From positions 2,356,001 to 2,420,000 of the forward strand of contig CM074702.1 of NCBI GenBank assembly GCA_037367355.1: 64,000 bases of DNA. The letters run 5' to 3'. Position numbers and translations under genes: made by a program. Positions within the stretch are counted from its first letter, which is position 1. Each line of letters begins with the position of its first letter. Positions 37,479 through 49,253 of this stretch are shown in pieces. Under the pieces are notes generated by a model, which saw nothing but the letters and a program-made list of their open reading frames with translations, was not told the DNA's origin and did no database searches. Source of the stretch: Neoscytalidium dimidiatum (Eukaryota; Ascomycota; Dothideomycetes; Botryosphaeriales; Botryosphaeriaceae).

Positions 37479-38492
37479 CTATTTCGGATTCTCTCTCACA
37501 AATCCTATCTCCGTATACTCGCCCCTGCCTTCGCCTGCATCCTCGCCTGAACCTGGTTCTGTGAAAAGCATTATTGTTGCTGGATGCCAAATATTGAAGG
37601 AAATGCTCGTCATAAACATCAGTGCTGCGTCGAAAACGTAGATATACGCCTCGGTGCTCATCAACGGGCCCTCGGTGCCGGTGATGTACTCTATCAGGCG
37701 AAAGACTGACCTGACCATCACAAAAGAACTGGTGCCGTACAGGACGTAATGCAACTTCCGCCATTTGAGATGTGGGTTTTGCGAGCGAGCTGTGGGGAGT
37801 TTCGTAAGGAAGTAATGAAGCATTGCCGTAGTGTGGGCAAAGAGGGCGAAGAAGATGATCTGTACTATAAGACCAAAGACGATCATGTGCTGCCCTCTTT
37901 TTCGTTCGTCTTCGGTTTCTGCTTTCGCCAACATTCCACCACCTACGAAAGTTAGGGAATGATGAATACGAGCAAAGTATACTTGCAACTGTTCGACTCG
38001 TTCATCAACGTGACTTACCTCCGGACTGTGCAAGGAAAGAGATGACATCCCCCAAGATAAAAATCTTCGTCACCCATCTCGGAGATATCGTCGTGCGACC
38101 TTCCCCGCCCGTGACTAGAATAAGCCGTTTAAGGACCATGTACATAGAGGCGGCATATAGCGTCGGACCAAGGAGAAGAAGTAAACTTTGAATAATGTAA
38201 GGGCCCAAAGTCTCGTTCGGAGCCTGCTTCGCCGAAATTGCTCTAGCAACATAACCGACGCATTCGACTTTCATGGTGGACCGGTCAGTCGCGCAAATTC
38301 TTTCTAACTCAACGCTCCTTCGTAAGGGAGCATGAGCAACTCACAGAGGCCTCCAATGATGAATGGAATGAAATACAACGCTTTCTTCCGAAGTGCTTGA
38401 AAGATATGGGTCAATGTGGTAATGCTGAACAACACCGCAAAAATTATAGCGGCCACAAGCGAAGGGCTGTAGTGATAATATTCATAACTCAT
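37479..38492 (-). CDS. RTA1-like membrane protein, copy A
   Basis: Minus-strand exons 38492-38345, 38267-38019 and 37942-37479; 286 residues, about seven membrane segments. RTA1/RTM1/Rsb1 proteins are fungal seven-TM proteins linked to resistance to aminocholesterol, molasses toxins or sphingoid bases, and are thought to move or sense lipids. Family marks include YHYSPSLVAA at the N-terminus, FIIGGLFECVGYVARA across the first intron, SLLLLLGPTLYAASMYM, ILGDVISFLAQSGG, and DAALMFMTSISFNIWHP near the end. The paralogue copy B lies head-to-head 596 bp away, with exons 1 and 2 of identical length (148 and 249 nt) and introns in the same phase. That indicates a local inverted duplication that has since diverged. 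The C-terminal tail is acidic and unlike that of copy B. Confidence 0.93.
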
Positions 38493-39088
38493 GGCGGCGA
38501 TGAGGAAACTGAATGATCTGAGAACTATTCAAACCAATTGTTCATACCGGCCCTTATATGTGCAGATGTACGAATTTGGTCTTCCCGACTATTTTTAAGG
38601 TTCTTTTCGTACTCGCTCTCAACAGATAAGTCGGTCGATATGAGGCTAAAGATAGCCCCACTCACGTATTCGCATTCACACATTACCAAGCCAACTTCCA
38701 AATATTGTGCATGTCTTTCCAGAGGCATCTGGGCCATTAATTTTCATTAGCATCATCGTCACCGTATTGAGAGCACATAGCGGACACTTCCATCATCTCC
38801 GCATCTTAAAGTTATGTATCTCAGATTTCTCTCCTACAACTTTGAATAATAAAGCCTGCCCATGAAAGCGCGTACTAAGCGCAGTCGATGTCGTTTTCGT
38901 GTGGAGTCATGCATGTTTTATCTTCAGCGCAGAGAACGAGTGGTAGGAGTACGCAGCGCAAACTGAAGCTCGATCCTTCGTGCTCAACTGAACAAGACTG
39001 GAATACTTATACACAGGTCTGTCCCAGCATGTCAGCGACTTCTCAACGAAGCAGTCTGATCCTTTCTTGGAGGTGAAAAAGAACCACC
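38493..39088. promoter_or_regulatory. Divergent intergenic promoter of the RTA1-like pair
   Basis: 596 bp separate the two start codons, so both promoters must lie here unless transcripts start elsewhere. No strong TATA box or clear shared operator stood out on reading. No gene is present. Confidence 0.5.
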
Positions 39089-40035
39089 ATGGAATACAAA
39101 CTGTATCATTACAGCCCCTCCCTGGCCGCTGCCGTCATTTTCATCATTCTTTTCCTTCTCAGCACAGGGTTTCATGCCTTCCAGCTCTTCAGTAAGAAAA
39201 CATGGTACTTCACGCCATTCATCATTGGCGGCATGTGTGAGTGACATTGCCACCACAATTTATTAAAGTTGACGTTAACGGTGATGCGGTCAGTCGAGAC
39301 GATTGGCTATGTCGGCAGAGCTGTATCAGCACACCAAACGCCCAATTGGACCCTCGTTCCCTATGTTTGCCAGAGCCTCCTCCTCTTACTGGGACCGACA
39401 CTTTACGCTGCTTCGATTTACATGGTTCTTGGAAGAATTATACGCCTGACCAAGGGCGAGTCTCACTCGATCATAAAGGCCAAGCGAGTGACAAAAATCT
39501 TCGTCCTCGGTGATGTTGTGTCTTTTCTGGCACAGTCCGGAGGTAGGAAGCCGTTGAGAGAGGAACCCGAAAATTCCTATGATTGTGACTAACATCTGGT
39601 ATAGGCGGCGGCATGATGGCAAATGCTAAGACTGCAGATGATCAGAAAAAGGGTCAGCACATTATCACCGTGGGCCTTGTGATTCAGATCTGCTTTTTTG
39701 GCTTTTTCATCGTTGTCGCAGGACTTTTCCACCGCCGGATCTCGAACTACCCAACGCCGCGGTCAAAGAACCCGTTGATCCGGTGGGAGAGACTTCAGTA
39801 CGTCCTGTATAGTGGTAGCTCGATGATCATGGTTCGTTCCATTTATCGGCTCCTGGAGTACGTTCAGGGGGATGACGGAGTCCTGATGAAGACTGAAGCA
39901 TACCTTTACGTCTTCGATGCGGCACTTATGTTCCTGACATCGCTGTTGTTCAACATTTTCCACCCTGGGCAGGTCATCACGCGAGAATCCTTAGAAAATG
40001 ACAGCTCGTACGATCTCGGGAGTGTAGGAGCGTAG
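39089..40035 (+). CDS. RTA1-like membrane protein, copy B
   Basis: Exons 39089-39236, 39294-39542 and 39605-40035; 275 residues, about seven membrane segments. It shows the same motifs as copy A: YHYSPSLAAA, FIIGGMFETIGYVGRA, SLLLLLGPTLYAASIYM, VLGDVVSFLAQSGG, and DAALMFLTSLLFNIFHP. By eye it is well over half identical to copy A in the membrane core and differs mainly in loops and tail. Probable role, by family, is lipid transport or tolerance to membrane-active compounds at the plasma membrane. Intron phases equal those of copy A. The start has ACC ATGG context, a good fungal initiator. Confidence 0.93.
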
Positions 40036-40678
40036 CACACTGCTGCCATGCGTCTGCACTTCGATGTAACAAGATCAAGCTGTAATCTGAGGTGTCCAGC
40101 AGATAGCTCAAACAAAGTCAAAAAGATCTACAACCACTTCCCACTCGAGTTTCCAAAGGGATCTGTGGACGTGCACGTTGTGCTTGGAAAATCGCGTCGG
40201 ATTTCCCGGGTCTGGGCAGGATGGCACGGATCGGCTGGATCTACAGGTGGCAGGCGCAGGGGATGCGGACCCTGTATTTCACAGGGTGCGCAGGCTACAC
40301 ACGTCGCTCACCGGAGCCGATTCGGACCGCCCGAGAGAATAACGACTTCACGGTGACGAAAGGGAGGAGAGGAGGGAGGAAATGAAGATGGTAGCAGCAT
40401 TGCCGAGTTGAACCGCACCATTACTTTCTGATTGTGATGTTCTAGGTTGTCTGGCGTCCCTACAACGGCCGAGGAGGCCCGGTTGCTGTCCCGCACAGGG
40501 CTGCATTATCTGAGTCAGCTATCGATAGGAGCTCCCTCCAGCTCCTCGCGCGCGTCCCTGGCGGCGCTGCAGTCCGACCACGAGGCGAAACCATCAGGGT
40601 GACAGGACTTGACACACACCCATTCACATCCCCACCAGCACTTCTCATGCACCTTCGCAAATACTTCTTGAATTAACC
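40036..40678. other. Intergenic, no gene seen
   Basis: About 640 bp between RTA1-like copy B and the PAP2 phosphatase gene, both on the plus strand. It holds the 3' end of the first and promoter of the second; no element was recognised. Confidence 0.5.
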
Positions 40679-41923
40679 ATGCCGGGCGGTAGTGCCCAAC
40701 ACTCTCGGCGCGCAGCCGGCCTGCAACAGAATGGTGCCAGCAGCTCCGCCATCTCGAGATTCTGGCAGGTACAGCCATCCCGATCGGCATTACCATATTT
40801 TGGGAGCATTGGTAGCTGACGGATACATGGCTAGAGGTCGTATGCCTCAGAGTACCTAGGCCTCGCCATCCTCATTGCCCTTTACATGCTTGTGAGTACG
40901 CTCTTGAACACACCCATCCCAAGACAAAGGGGAAAGGGGAAGGAGAAAGGCAACACCAGCTATTCCAACAAGCGAAGCCGCTGGGAAAATACCTTTTGGC
41001 CGGTCACTCACAGGCCGGCTAGATTCAATTCTTCGTCGAGCCGTTCCATCGCATGTTCTCCCTCGACAACATCGCTATCCAGTTCCCCCACGCCGAAATC
41101 GAACGCGTCTCAGTCGGTTGGCTATTCATTTATGCCGGTGGGATCCCCTTAGCAATCCTCACCCTCTGGGCCCTTCTTTTTCGCCCCGGCGCACACAAGG
41201 CGCACGTCACGATCCTCGGATTCTTCATCAGTTTGATCCTCACCTCCTTCATCACGGACGTGATCAAGAATGCCGTCGGCCGTCCACGCCCGGACCTGAT
41301 CGCGCGCTGCAAGCCTGTAAGCCATCCGCGAGCTCCACCGACCCACAAGCTGCCGTGAACCGTCGCCAAAAGCTGACACCAAGCCGGCTCCGCAGGAGAA
41401 AGGCGCGCCCGCGCACCGCCTGGTCACCTTCGAGATATGCACCGAGACCGACCACCACACGCTGCACGACGGGTGGCGCTCGTTCCCCTCGGGCCACAGC
41501 AGCTTCGCCTTCTCCGGCCTCGGCTACCTCGCTCTCGTCCTCGCCGGCCAGTGCCATGTCTTCCGCCCGCGCACCGACCTCGGTCGCGTCCTGCTCGCCC
41601 TCGCCCCGCTGCTGGCTGCCATCCTGATCGCTATAAGCCGGTGTGAGGACTATAGGCACGATGTCTACGACGTCACGGTGGGAAGTCTGCTCGGCATGCT
41701 GGTTGCGTGGTTCACGTACCGCCGCTACTATCCGCCCCTCAGGAGTAAGAGGTGCGACACGCCCTACCCGAGCAGGGCGGAGCTGGCGGATATCAGGGGT
41801 TTCTCGAAACCGAAGAATGATGAGGAATCGAGGGTTCAGAGCGCGGCCGAGTTCGAGCTGGACGATATGAGCAGCGATGATGGAGGTGAAAGACTGCCGT
41901 TGCATAATACTCGCGCACCATAG
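40679..41923 (+). CDS. PAP2-type lipid phosphatase (DPP1/LPP1-like)
   Basis: Exons 40679-40768, 40835-40891, 41023-41316 and 41396-41923; 322 residues, about six membrane segments. It likely dephosphorylates phosphatidate, diacylglycerol pyrophosphate or lysophosphatidate without Mg2+. All three parts of the phosphatase motif are present: K131-X6-RP, P178-S-G-H181 and S228-R-X5-H235-X3-D239, so the protein should be active. The active site faces the lumen in yeast Dpp1 (vacuole) and Lpp1. The tail is acidic and probably cytosolic. The 57-nt second exon codes much of the first TM (EYLGLAILIALYML) and is required for phase. Which lipid is the physiological substrate cannot be told. Confidence 0.95.
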
Positions 41924-42238
41924 GCCCATAGGAAATTTTGTGTTCTCAAAAGGAAGAGATATTTGCTAAGCTAGCGCCTGTCGGGAGGTTTGGTGACCGG
42001 CTCTTTGAATCCGGGCCATGCGGATGGGATTGAGGTGTAGGGAGGCGGCGTTTGGGCGCGGTTGAAATTCAGAAAAGAAAGAGTACCATCGCATGCATGT
42101 GTCATCTAATGGATCTATGCTGCCAATCAGCGTTTGTTCAGCTTCAAAGGTTGCGTTTTTGTACGAAGGTAGTCAACAAGTGCCTGAGGCATCTGGTGTC
42201 GGCCGCTTGGGTCTTCCGCCGATGACGGGCATTGCGCG
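41924..42238. other. Short intergenic gap, nothing seen
   Basis: 315 bp between the PAP2 gene stop and the first possible start of the MFS gene, same strand. No promoter element was recognised. Confidence 0.5.
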
Positions 42239-44078
42239 ATGATATCCGAGGCCGACATCAGCGTCATTTCTCTGCCGCGAAAATCCACGAACCATGTAGC
42301 CACAACACCTCCATACCCGCGCACGAGCGCACAAACCCCAGCAAAGATGCCGCCGCAAGTTGGGTCGGCTCCAAACGAGGCCCATGCAGCCACAGAACGC
42401 AGCCCGCTGCTCGAGAACGGGACCAATGGCCACGCAGAACAGCGCGACGGTAACGGATCTGACAGTAGCATCCCTCTCGCAGAGGAGCCCAGCGCAACAA
42501 AGTTGATTCTCACACTGGGAAGCTGTTGGGTGGGCGTATTCCTTGCAGCTTTAGGTACCCGCGCATCAGCACTCCGTTGCTCGAATCATAGCTAACCTGT
42601 ACCGAGACTCAACGATCATCGCGACCCTAAGCGCCCCCATATCCGACTCATTCAACTCGTTCACGCTGTTCTCATGGCTGGCCACGGCCTACCTCATCGC
42701 CAATGCTGCCATCCAACCGCTCAGCGGCCGGTTGACCGACATCTTCTCCCGGCGGACTGGGCTCGTCGTCTCCAACGTCTTCTTCGGCGCCGGCAACCTG
42801 ATATGCGGGCTTGCAAAGAGCCAGGGCGTCATGATACTGGGGCGCGTGGTCGCAGGCATGGGGGGAGGCGGCCTCCTCACCATCTCAACCTTTGTGACGA
42901 CCGACCTGGTCCCGCTGCGGCGGCGCGGCCTGTGGCAGGGCTTCGGGAACCTCTCGTTCGGACTGGGCAGCGGGCTGGGCGGCGTGTTCGGCGGCTGGGT
43001 CAACGACGCGCTATCCTGGCGCTGGGCGTTCCTCATCCAGGTGCCCCTGATCGCGGTCTCCGGGCTGCTGGTCCACTTCACGGTCAAGGTGCCGGTGAAG
43101 GAGAAGAACATGTCGCGCATCAAGCGCGTCGACTTCCTGGGCAGCGTCACGCTGGTCACCAGCCTAGTACTCCTGCTCCTCGCGCTCAACTCGGGCGGCA
43201 ACGTCGTGCCGTGGAGCCACCCGCTCGTCCTGGTCAGCCTGCCCCTCTTTGCCGCCTTCCTGGCGGCCTTCGTCCTGGTCGAGGACCGCGTCGCGCGCGA
43301 GCCCATCATCCCCGTGCGCCTGCTGCTCCACCGCACCGTCTGGACGGCCTGCCTGACCAACTGGTTCACGACCATGTCCGTCTTCGCCATCCTCTACTAC
43401 GGGCCCATCTACTTCCAGGTGCGCGGCCTCAGCGCGACGCAGGCGGGCGTGCGCCTGATCCCGCAGTCGGTCGGCACGGCCGCGGGCTCCGTCGCCGTCG
43501 GCCTGGCCACGCGCGCGACGGGGCGGTACTGGCGCCTCAACGCGGGCGTCGAGGCGCTGCTCGCGCTGGCCGTCGGCCTGGTGGCCGGCACGTTCGACGC
43601 GTCGACGCCCACGTGGCCGCCGTTCGCGTACTTCTTCCTCGTCGGCGTCGGCTACGGCGGCATGCTGACGACCACCCTGCTCGCCCTCATCTCCGCCGTC
43701 GACCACGCCCACCAGGCCGTCGTCACGTCCGCCTCCTACGCCTTCCGCAGCACCGGCAGCACCATCGGCATCGCCGTCGCCGGCGCCGTCTTCCAGAACG
43801 TCCTGAAGCGCGAGCTGTGGGCGCGGTTCGGCGACCGCGAGGGCGCCGCCGACGTGATCAGGCGCATCAGGGACAGCGTGGGCGCGGTGCAGCGCCTGCC
43901 GCCGGACTGGAAGGAGGGCGTGCTGCAGGCGTACATGCGCGCGCTGACGGCGGTGTGGTGGACGACGTTTGGCATCATCGTGTTGGGCGCGCTGTGCAGT
44001 TTGGCGATGGGGGAGCATCGTTTGCACAGCAACTTGGCGCGGACAGAAGATGGCGACGAGGGAGATGACGAGAATTAG
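42239..44078 (+). CDS. DHA2-type major facilitator (vacuolar basic amino acid permease-like)
   Basis: Exons 42239-42554 and 42607-44078; 595 residues, about 14 membrane segments. Closest in pattern to Fnx1/Vba-type H+ antiporters that load Lys, His and Arg into the vacuole. Marks are the N-terminal TERSPLL-like dileucine stretch (vacuolar sorting type), WVGVFLAALDSTIIATL across the intron (motif D1), GRLTDIFSRRTGL (motif A) and LGRVVAGMGGGGLLT. The motif C equivalent is GNLSFGLGSGLGGVFGGW. Drug export is an alternative role for this family. The first in-frame ATG (42239) has weak context. The second (42347, A at -3) would remove 36 residues and is equally plausible. Third-codon positions are very GC-rich. 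Confidence 0.92.
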
Positions 44079-44269
44079 ACTCAAGAGGGATTTGAGGTTC
44101 ACCACCGAGAAGTGGAAAGGAGAGAAGATAGAAATGAAGTAGGACGTAGAGTTCCTATACTCAGACCAGGGAACTAGCAAAGTGAAAACAGGTATCCCTC
44201 CCCGTACGCCAGCCTTAAGTAACACCCAGACGCTCTTCATCCACCAACCTTATGAGATACTACCACCAC

Positions 44270-44925
44270 TCATTTGATATCCCATGACCCAATTCCCAGA
44301 TGATCCACCTCGGCCACTTCATCCCCCTTCTTCCCTCCCTTATTCTTCTTCGCATTCACCTTTTTCACGCCCTCCTCCAACGCCTTCGTCCTCGCCTTGC
44401 TATCCTCCTCCAGCGCTCTCGTGGACTCTTTCCCAATCGCCCTGTCGCGTCCTTCCGCTCTGGCGGATCCGAAAGCGCTAAGGTTGCCGTGCCCGGCGCC
44501 CTTGGCCTGCGCCGCCGTGTCCGTGTGCTCGACGCTGCGCGAGGAGCCGTCGGCGTTGGTGTCGGTGGTCTTGGTCTTGCGCTGGAACATGGAGCCGGAG
44601 AGGGCGGCGAAGAGGTTGAGGTTGAGGCCGGCCTGGGCGAGGGCGTCAGCCGTTCCGGCCCTCTCTCCTTTCATCCTCGGTGGCACGCACATGCAGGGAG
44701 AGAAGGGGGAATTCCCCGGGGGGGAACTGGCGTGAAGAAGGATCGGAGCAACCGGTCGGGCGCGCCGAGCAGAGGGGGTTTGCTCATGCAGGAGCGAGAC
44801 GAGGGCGGACTTACCTTGGCTTCGGCGCTGGCGTATTGTTCGCGCGCTTCGACTTGCGGTTGCTGCTGGCTCAGCTGCTGCTCGTCTGCTGCGGCGCGGC
44901 GCGCGACGGCTTGTCTGCTCGACAT
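44270..44925 (-). CDS. Small hydrophilic protein of unknown function
   Basis: Minus-strand exons 44925-44815 and 44662-44270; 167 residues. Not recognised. The first exon codes a Gln/Ala/Arg-rich helix (RQAVARRAAADEQQLSQQQ). After splicing, TADALAQAGLNLNLFAALSGSMF is the only hydrophobic patch. A charged Lys/Glu-rich helical tail ends in GIGSWDIK. There is no signal peptide or TM, so probably cytosolic or nuclear. Support comes from a clean GTAAGT donor, a phase-0 join and codon use like neighbouring genes. The exact acceptor is ambiguous because of a GAGAGAG run. The 3' end is only 191 bp from the convergent MFS gene. It could be a conserved fungal protein, but that cannot be checked here. 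Confidence 0.65.
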
Positions 44926-46311
44926 CTTTAAGAATTCTTCTCTTGTATTCAAGTTTCCGAATTCGGTAATGAGAATATACACGGCCGAGATCGATGGATG
45001 TGTTACAAATCTTAGAGGATATCTCACGGTAAGGAGTCCGATTTGCTGAATACTAAAGAAAAGGGCCACAGCAGAGATCAATCGAGAGTAAATGCCCAGG
45101 AGGGGTGGTGCGATAAAGTAAGTAGATTAGCTGAGGGCTATGATGTAATTGTACATTGAGAATCACGTGCAGAGTCAGCCTGACTGGGCTGGGCGAAAAG
45201 AAACCTGCTCGCGAACCCTGCGCTGGACCCTGATCCGCGCGTCCCCCGTCTTCAGAGACAATCCTGAGAAGGGAAATCCTTCCAGTCCGACGTCTGTGGA
45301 GGAGTGGGAGGAATAATCCATGACCTTGCTCGAGCATGATCTAAGTTGTCTTTGTAACTGGTGCCAGTTGAGCACACCAGCGGCTCTGATTGGCTAGATG
45401 AGACGGGGCACGTTCTCTCAGATAAACGAACCTCCCGTACTTGAATGCGCAGGAAGCCTCAAAAGGTTTTAAAACCCTATATCTTCCTTCGGATGAAGAG
45501 TGGCTAACTACATCACGATGTAAAGTTGCGCATGCCTCAGACTGGCGTGTGGCAGAAGGAAAGTTTCCGGTCACCGGCAAGAACACAAGCTGTAGGCTAT
45601 AGCGCCTAATCAGTCAATCCCGCTTCTTGGTGCCTTCAACGGAGCAGGGCGCCGGCAGCCACTCAGCTAGCCATGAATCAGTCAATGCCTAGCTTTCCAC
45701 ACGGGTGTAAATATTGACCACACCGGAACCGAGATCCTACACCGCAGGCAATTCGAAGCCTCTGCACCGCTCGCTGCCTTGCACTCCGGAGCTTTAGCCT
45801 CAGCTCGCCTGGTTTCCCACGAATCCTTCAGCCACCGGTCTTATCGATGCCTCCGTTCATCCCAATCCCTATCCCTTGCCCCGCTCCGCTGCATGCAGCC
45901 ACGCCAAGCCCTGCAGACGACCCCTCCGCTGCCAAGCAACCTTGCCCGTCTGGGGGTGAGCAAGTTTGCGCAATAAACACCACCGCGCCACGACGCGCTC
46001 AGAATACCTTCCCATTCGTCCTTGTAGTCTCAATCGGGAAACTGTCATAGCACTGTAGAACATTGTGGCGCTGTAAGCTTCCAGACCACGAAAAGCAATT
46101 GCGGTATATAATATCTATGTGATGCCTGTTTGGAATGCCTATCTCGTCCCGTCGAGATTACCTCGTGAGCTTCCAGGTGTAACATCGCACGAGCTCCAGG
46201 ACCTCTGAGTCTTGGAAGGCCATCGATCGTGACAAACAATCAAGTCTCCTCCTCACCGCCAAGCCTCCATCTCATCCAGAGACGACCTCCCATCAGCCAA
46301 ACACCACCAAA
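44926..46311. other. Intergenic, no gene seen
   Basis: About 1.4 kb between the divergent small gene (-) and BIM1-like gene (+), so both promoters lie here. No domain-bearing frame and no distinctive element was found. Confidence 0.5.
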
Positions 46312-47236
46312 ATGCTCACCACAAGCCTCCTCGCATTCCTCCTCTCTCTCCTCCCCCTCGCCGCTGCGCACTTCGAAATCGAATACCCCTTCTGGCGCGG
46401 CGACTCCTTCGAGGGCGCCGCCTCGCAATGGCTCTATCCCTGTCCGTCACGCTCCCCCACTCCCCTTCCCCCCCGCGACCCCTCGCGCAAAGGCTTGCTC
46501 ACACGCACCGCACAGGCGCCAACGTCAACTCGACGCCCACATCGGAAGCTAACCGCACGCTCTGGCCCACGACGGGCGGCAGCCTGCGCCTGCACGTCTC
46601 GCACCCGTGGGCGCTGACGTACGTCAACCTGGGGCTGGCCGAGACGCAGAACAACACCGTCGCCAGCTTCAACGCCAGCCTGCTCGCCGCCTACAACCAG
46701 ACGGGCAACGGGACCTTCTGCCTGCCGGCGCTGGGGCGCGCCGCCCTGGAGGAGCTGGCGCGCGAGGCCGGCGTGGCGACGGTGGAGGGGCTGGAGGGGC
46801 GGAACGCCAGCTTGCAGGTCGTGCAGATCGCGCATGGGGGGAGTGCGCTGTATAACGTGAGTTTTTGGCCACCTTTCTCCTGTCATTTTCTTGCCATTTC
46901 TCTTTTTTTTTATTTTTTTATTTTTTTGCTTGAGGGGTCCGGGTCGGGGGTTGAGGTCGACGGTGGACTGACGGGTAGATGCGATAGTGTGCGGATATCA
47001 CGTTCGCTTCCAACGCGACAACACTGGCGGCAGACCAGTGCAGCAATTCCACCGGCGTCGGCGGCATCGAAATCACCAACGTCAACTCATCACTCGCCAG
47101 CAACGCATCGTCGACAGCGGCGGGGGCGGCGGCAACGGGAGGTACAAGTGGCGCGATTAATGGTATTCCCGGTATGGATGTCTTGATGGTGATGGGTGTT
47201 TTTTGGTTGTTTCGTGCTGCTGGGAGTGGATGGTAG
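46312..47236 (+). CDS. BIM1-like (X325) copper-binding GPI-anchored protein
   Basis: Exons 46312-46441, 46516-46856 and 46988-47236; 239 residues. A signal peptide of 19 residues ends ...LAAA and exposes H20 as the new N-terminus, followed by FEIEYPFWRGDSF. The pattern H-F-x-[VI]-x-YP-x-x-RG is that of the X325/BIM1 family, relatives of LPMOs that bind Cu through an N-terminal histidine brace but do not cut polysaccharides. In Cryptococcus, Bim1 helps import scarce copper. Further family features are the YPC Cys, GGSLRLHVSHPWALTYVNLGL with a second histidine, several N-glycosylation sites and CADITF. The Ser/Ala-rich stretch and final hydrophobic segment fit a GPI-anchor signal. The first intron has an unusual GTCCGT donor but is needed for YPC|ANV continuity; the second contains a long T-rich tract. 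Confidence 0.9.
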
Positions 47237-49106
47237 AACATGGATGTGGCTGTTGCTGTGGCGTTGAGGGACGAAAAAGGCTGAGAAAGGAGGAGCAGAT
47301 CTTGTTACGGTGGTATGTAATGGTTGCAACATTTTGGATGCACGTACTGTGGAATTGAAGGAAGGACTGAAGGCGATCCGTACCAAGAAGCACGATGTCA
47401 TGAACAGAAGGACTCCTCTTAAAGAATCAGGCTAACAGAATCGTACATGTTGTCTTCTAGTCAATCTTTTGATGCAGCGTTAGGGAACTCTGCAAGAACA
47501 TAGCCGATGACTGGTTTCATTTACCACTGTAAAGCCATGAAATTACCTTAGCACAAACACTCCCTTCATCTAACAGCCGTCAAGCTTACCGAAATATTGG
47601 CGGAAGAATCACTAGGAAAATCCGCTGGAGAATTTGGTAAACAGATTGCCAGGTCGATGATGCTCTTTGTCCTTCGAGCTGACCTGTATGTTCTGTTGTG
47701 ATAGCTAGAACGGCTCCGTGCGGCCCTTGCGCAGTTCAACCAACAAGTCTCAAGTGCCTGGAAATTTGGAGAGCCCTGGTCCTAGGCTGGCATGAACCAA
47801 AGGCAACAGCTGAAATCCCTGTACTTGGTTTTGCCAGTGCTCATTGGTGGTTTGGTTCCGAAACAAGCACGCGCGCAGGCAAAAAGGGTTGAACAACTTA
47901 AGATGTCGGCTGCATGACTGAATGTTGTGGCCGCAAAGGAAGCCCAGGAGAGATCAGCGCCCGTCGTCTTGCCACCGAACGTCCGACATGATTGCACTCA
48001 AAGAAAGTGCTGCGGAGTATTTGTGCAAACTGGTCCAGGGTTTTGTGGGAAGGAGTGTGCGAATTGGCTGTTACGAGAAAAGACTGACGCTTAAGAGCAG
48101 TAAATACTGGACTACGCGAGCGTGAGTAGAGGGGTTAAAGAGAGTGTTGTTACCGAGCTGGGCGGGACGTCCCCACGAGAACTTATGATTTCCAAAGTTC
48201 TAACATAATTGCCATGCTCCGAACCTCGCCGCGAAAGAGAGATATGTAGTTCAAAATCAACCAATTTTGACTGAGATATAAGAGAGAAAGATTTTCCCAT
48301 CTTATGCCCGAGCATACTTAGAAGTCCAACAAAATAGCCTGTGTGCCTTACTTTAGTACTATCCCTCTTTCGAAGCAGTCTTGTGGGGAAGAAGGCAACT
48401 CGGGTCGTTTGGATAATGACGTTGCAGACAACCCCGGGCTACCAGAATGAAGCTGCTCGCGTATCAGTTGGAAACAGTCATAGCTTGCCGGTCTTGTCAA
48501 CGAAACAAACGGCTTGCCTGCACCATGGCAATGCTGTGGTCCGTGGGGATTAGTGCAGACGTCCATGCTGTGTTTTGATTCATCCTTTGTAGGCTGGAGC
48601 CTGTGCCAGCCTATGGTGTTTCGATGCGAGACATGACACAGCACCGGGGTCACACGGCATTGGTTGCTCGCCGTGATCATGCTGGCCGAGGAATTACTGG
48701 GAAAGGAAGGTGCCCAGATGGTGACAGATTTGCTTACAGGAAATTATTTTTGTCAGAATTCTCTTTTGTTTCTCAAACTTCGGTGCGACGAGAGCATCCA
48801 AAGTAGACAAAAATGAATGAACGCATGAAGTTGAGCTCAGCTTCTACGAGGCTTGAAGCTGGGTATGCTCGGGTAAGTTACCTTCGCGAAGCAGCTGTTT
48901 CCGGAATGAAGGGTGGCGCTTTGTTAGCAACGACCACGTTGCAGGTGGCCAAGAGTTGGAATCAGCATGGCAATAATGCAAATCAGGACGAAGATGACTG
49001 TTCTTTGACTCCACTGTGGTGGTGGCGTTGGCGGCGAAATTATCCAGCGTACTGAGGTTGATGCCACGGTGGCCGCAGAGCCGGGGCGGAAGAGGCGCCA
49101 AGACTC

Positions 49107-49112
49107 CACGTG
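49107..49112. promoter_or_regulatory. CACGTG box upstream of BiP (possible unfolded-protein-response site)
   Basis: CACGTG in the context CTCCACGTGTAT, 509 bp before the BiP start codon. ACGTG cores are bound by Hac1-type bZIP factors that drive ER chaperone genes, but also by bHLH proteins. Assignment rests on location only. Confidence 0.35.
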
Positions 49113-49240
49113 TATTCTTCGGGAGCAGCAAATGAGGCGCTTGGGTTGGCGGGCGGGCCCGATTTAGCAGTTGGAGCGAAAAATAAGCATGGGGGGCTTG
49201 GGCGGGCGTGGGCGCATCAGCCGCGGCGTGGTGGGTTGGA

Positions 49241-49253
49241 TTCTGGAAGTTTC
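49241..49253. promoter_or_regulatory. Heat-shock element upstream of BiP
   Basis: TTCTGGAAGTTTC is a perfect three-unit heat-shock element (TTC-nn-GAA-nn-TTC), 368 bp before the BiP start codon. Hsf1 sites upstream of Kar2/BiP are known in yeast, so the match is biologically sensible. Confidence 0.6.

Noticed and set aside
42674..44068. 464-residue plus-strand frame overlapping the MFS gene
   Set aside because: Arg/Gly/His-rich shadow of the real MFS frame, which has conserved motifs and phase-true splicing.
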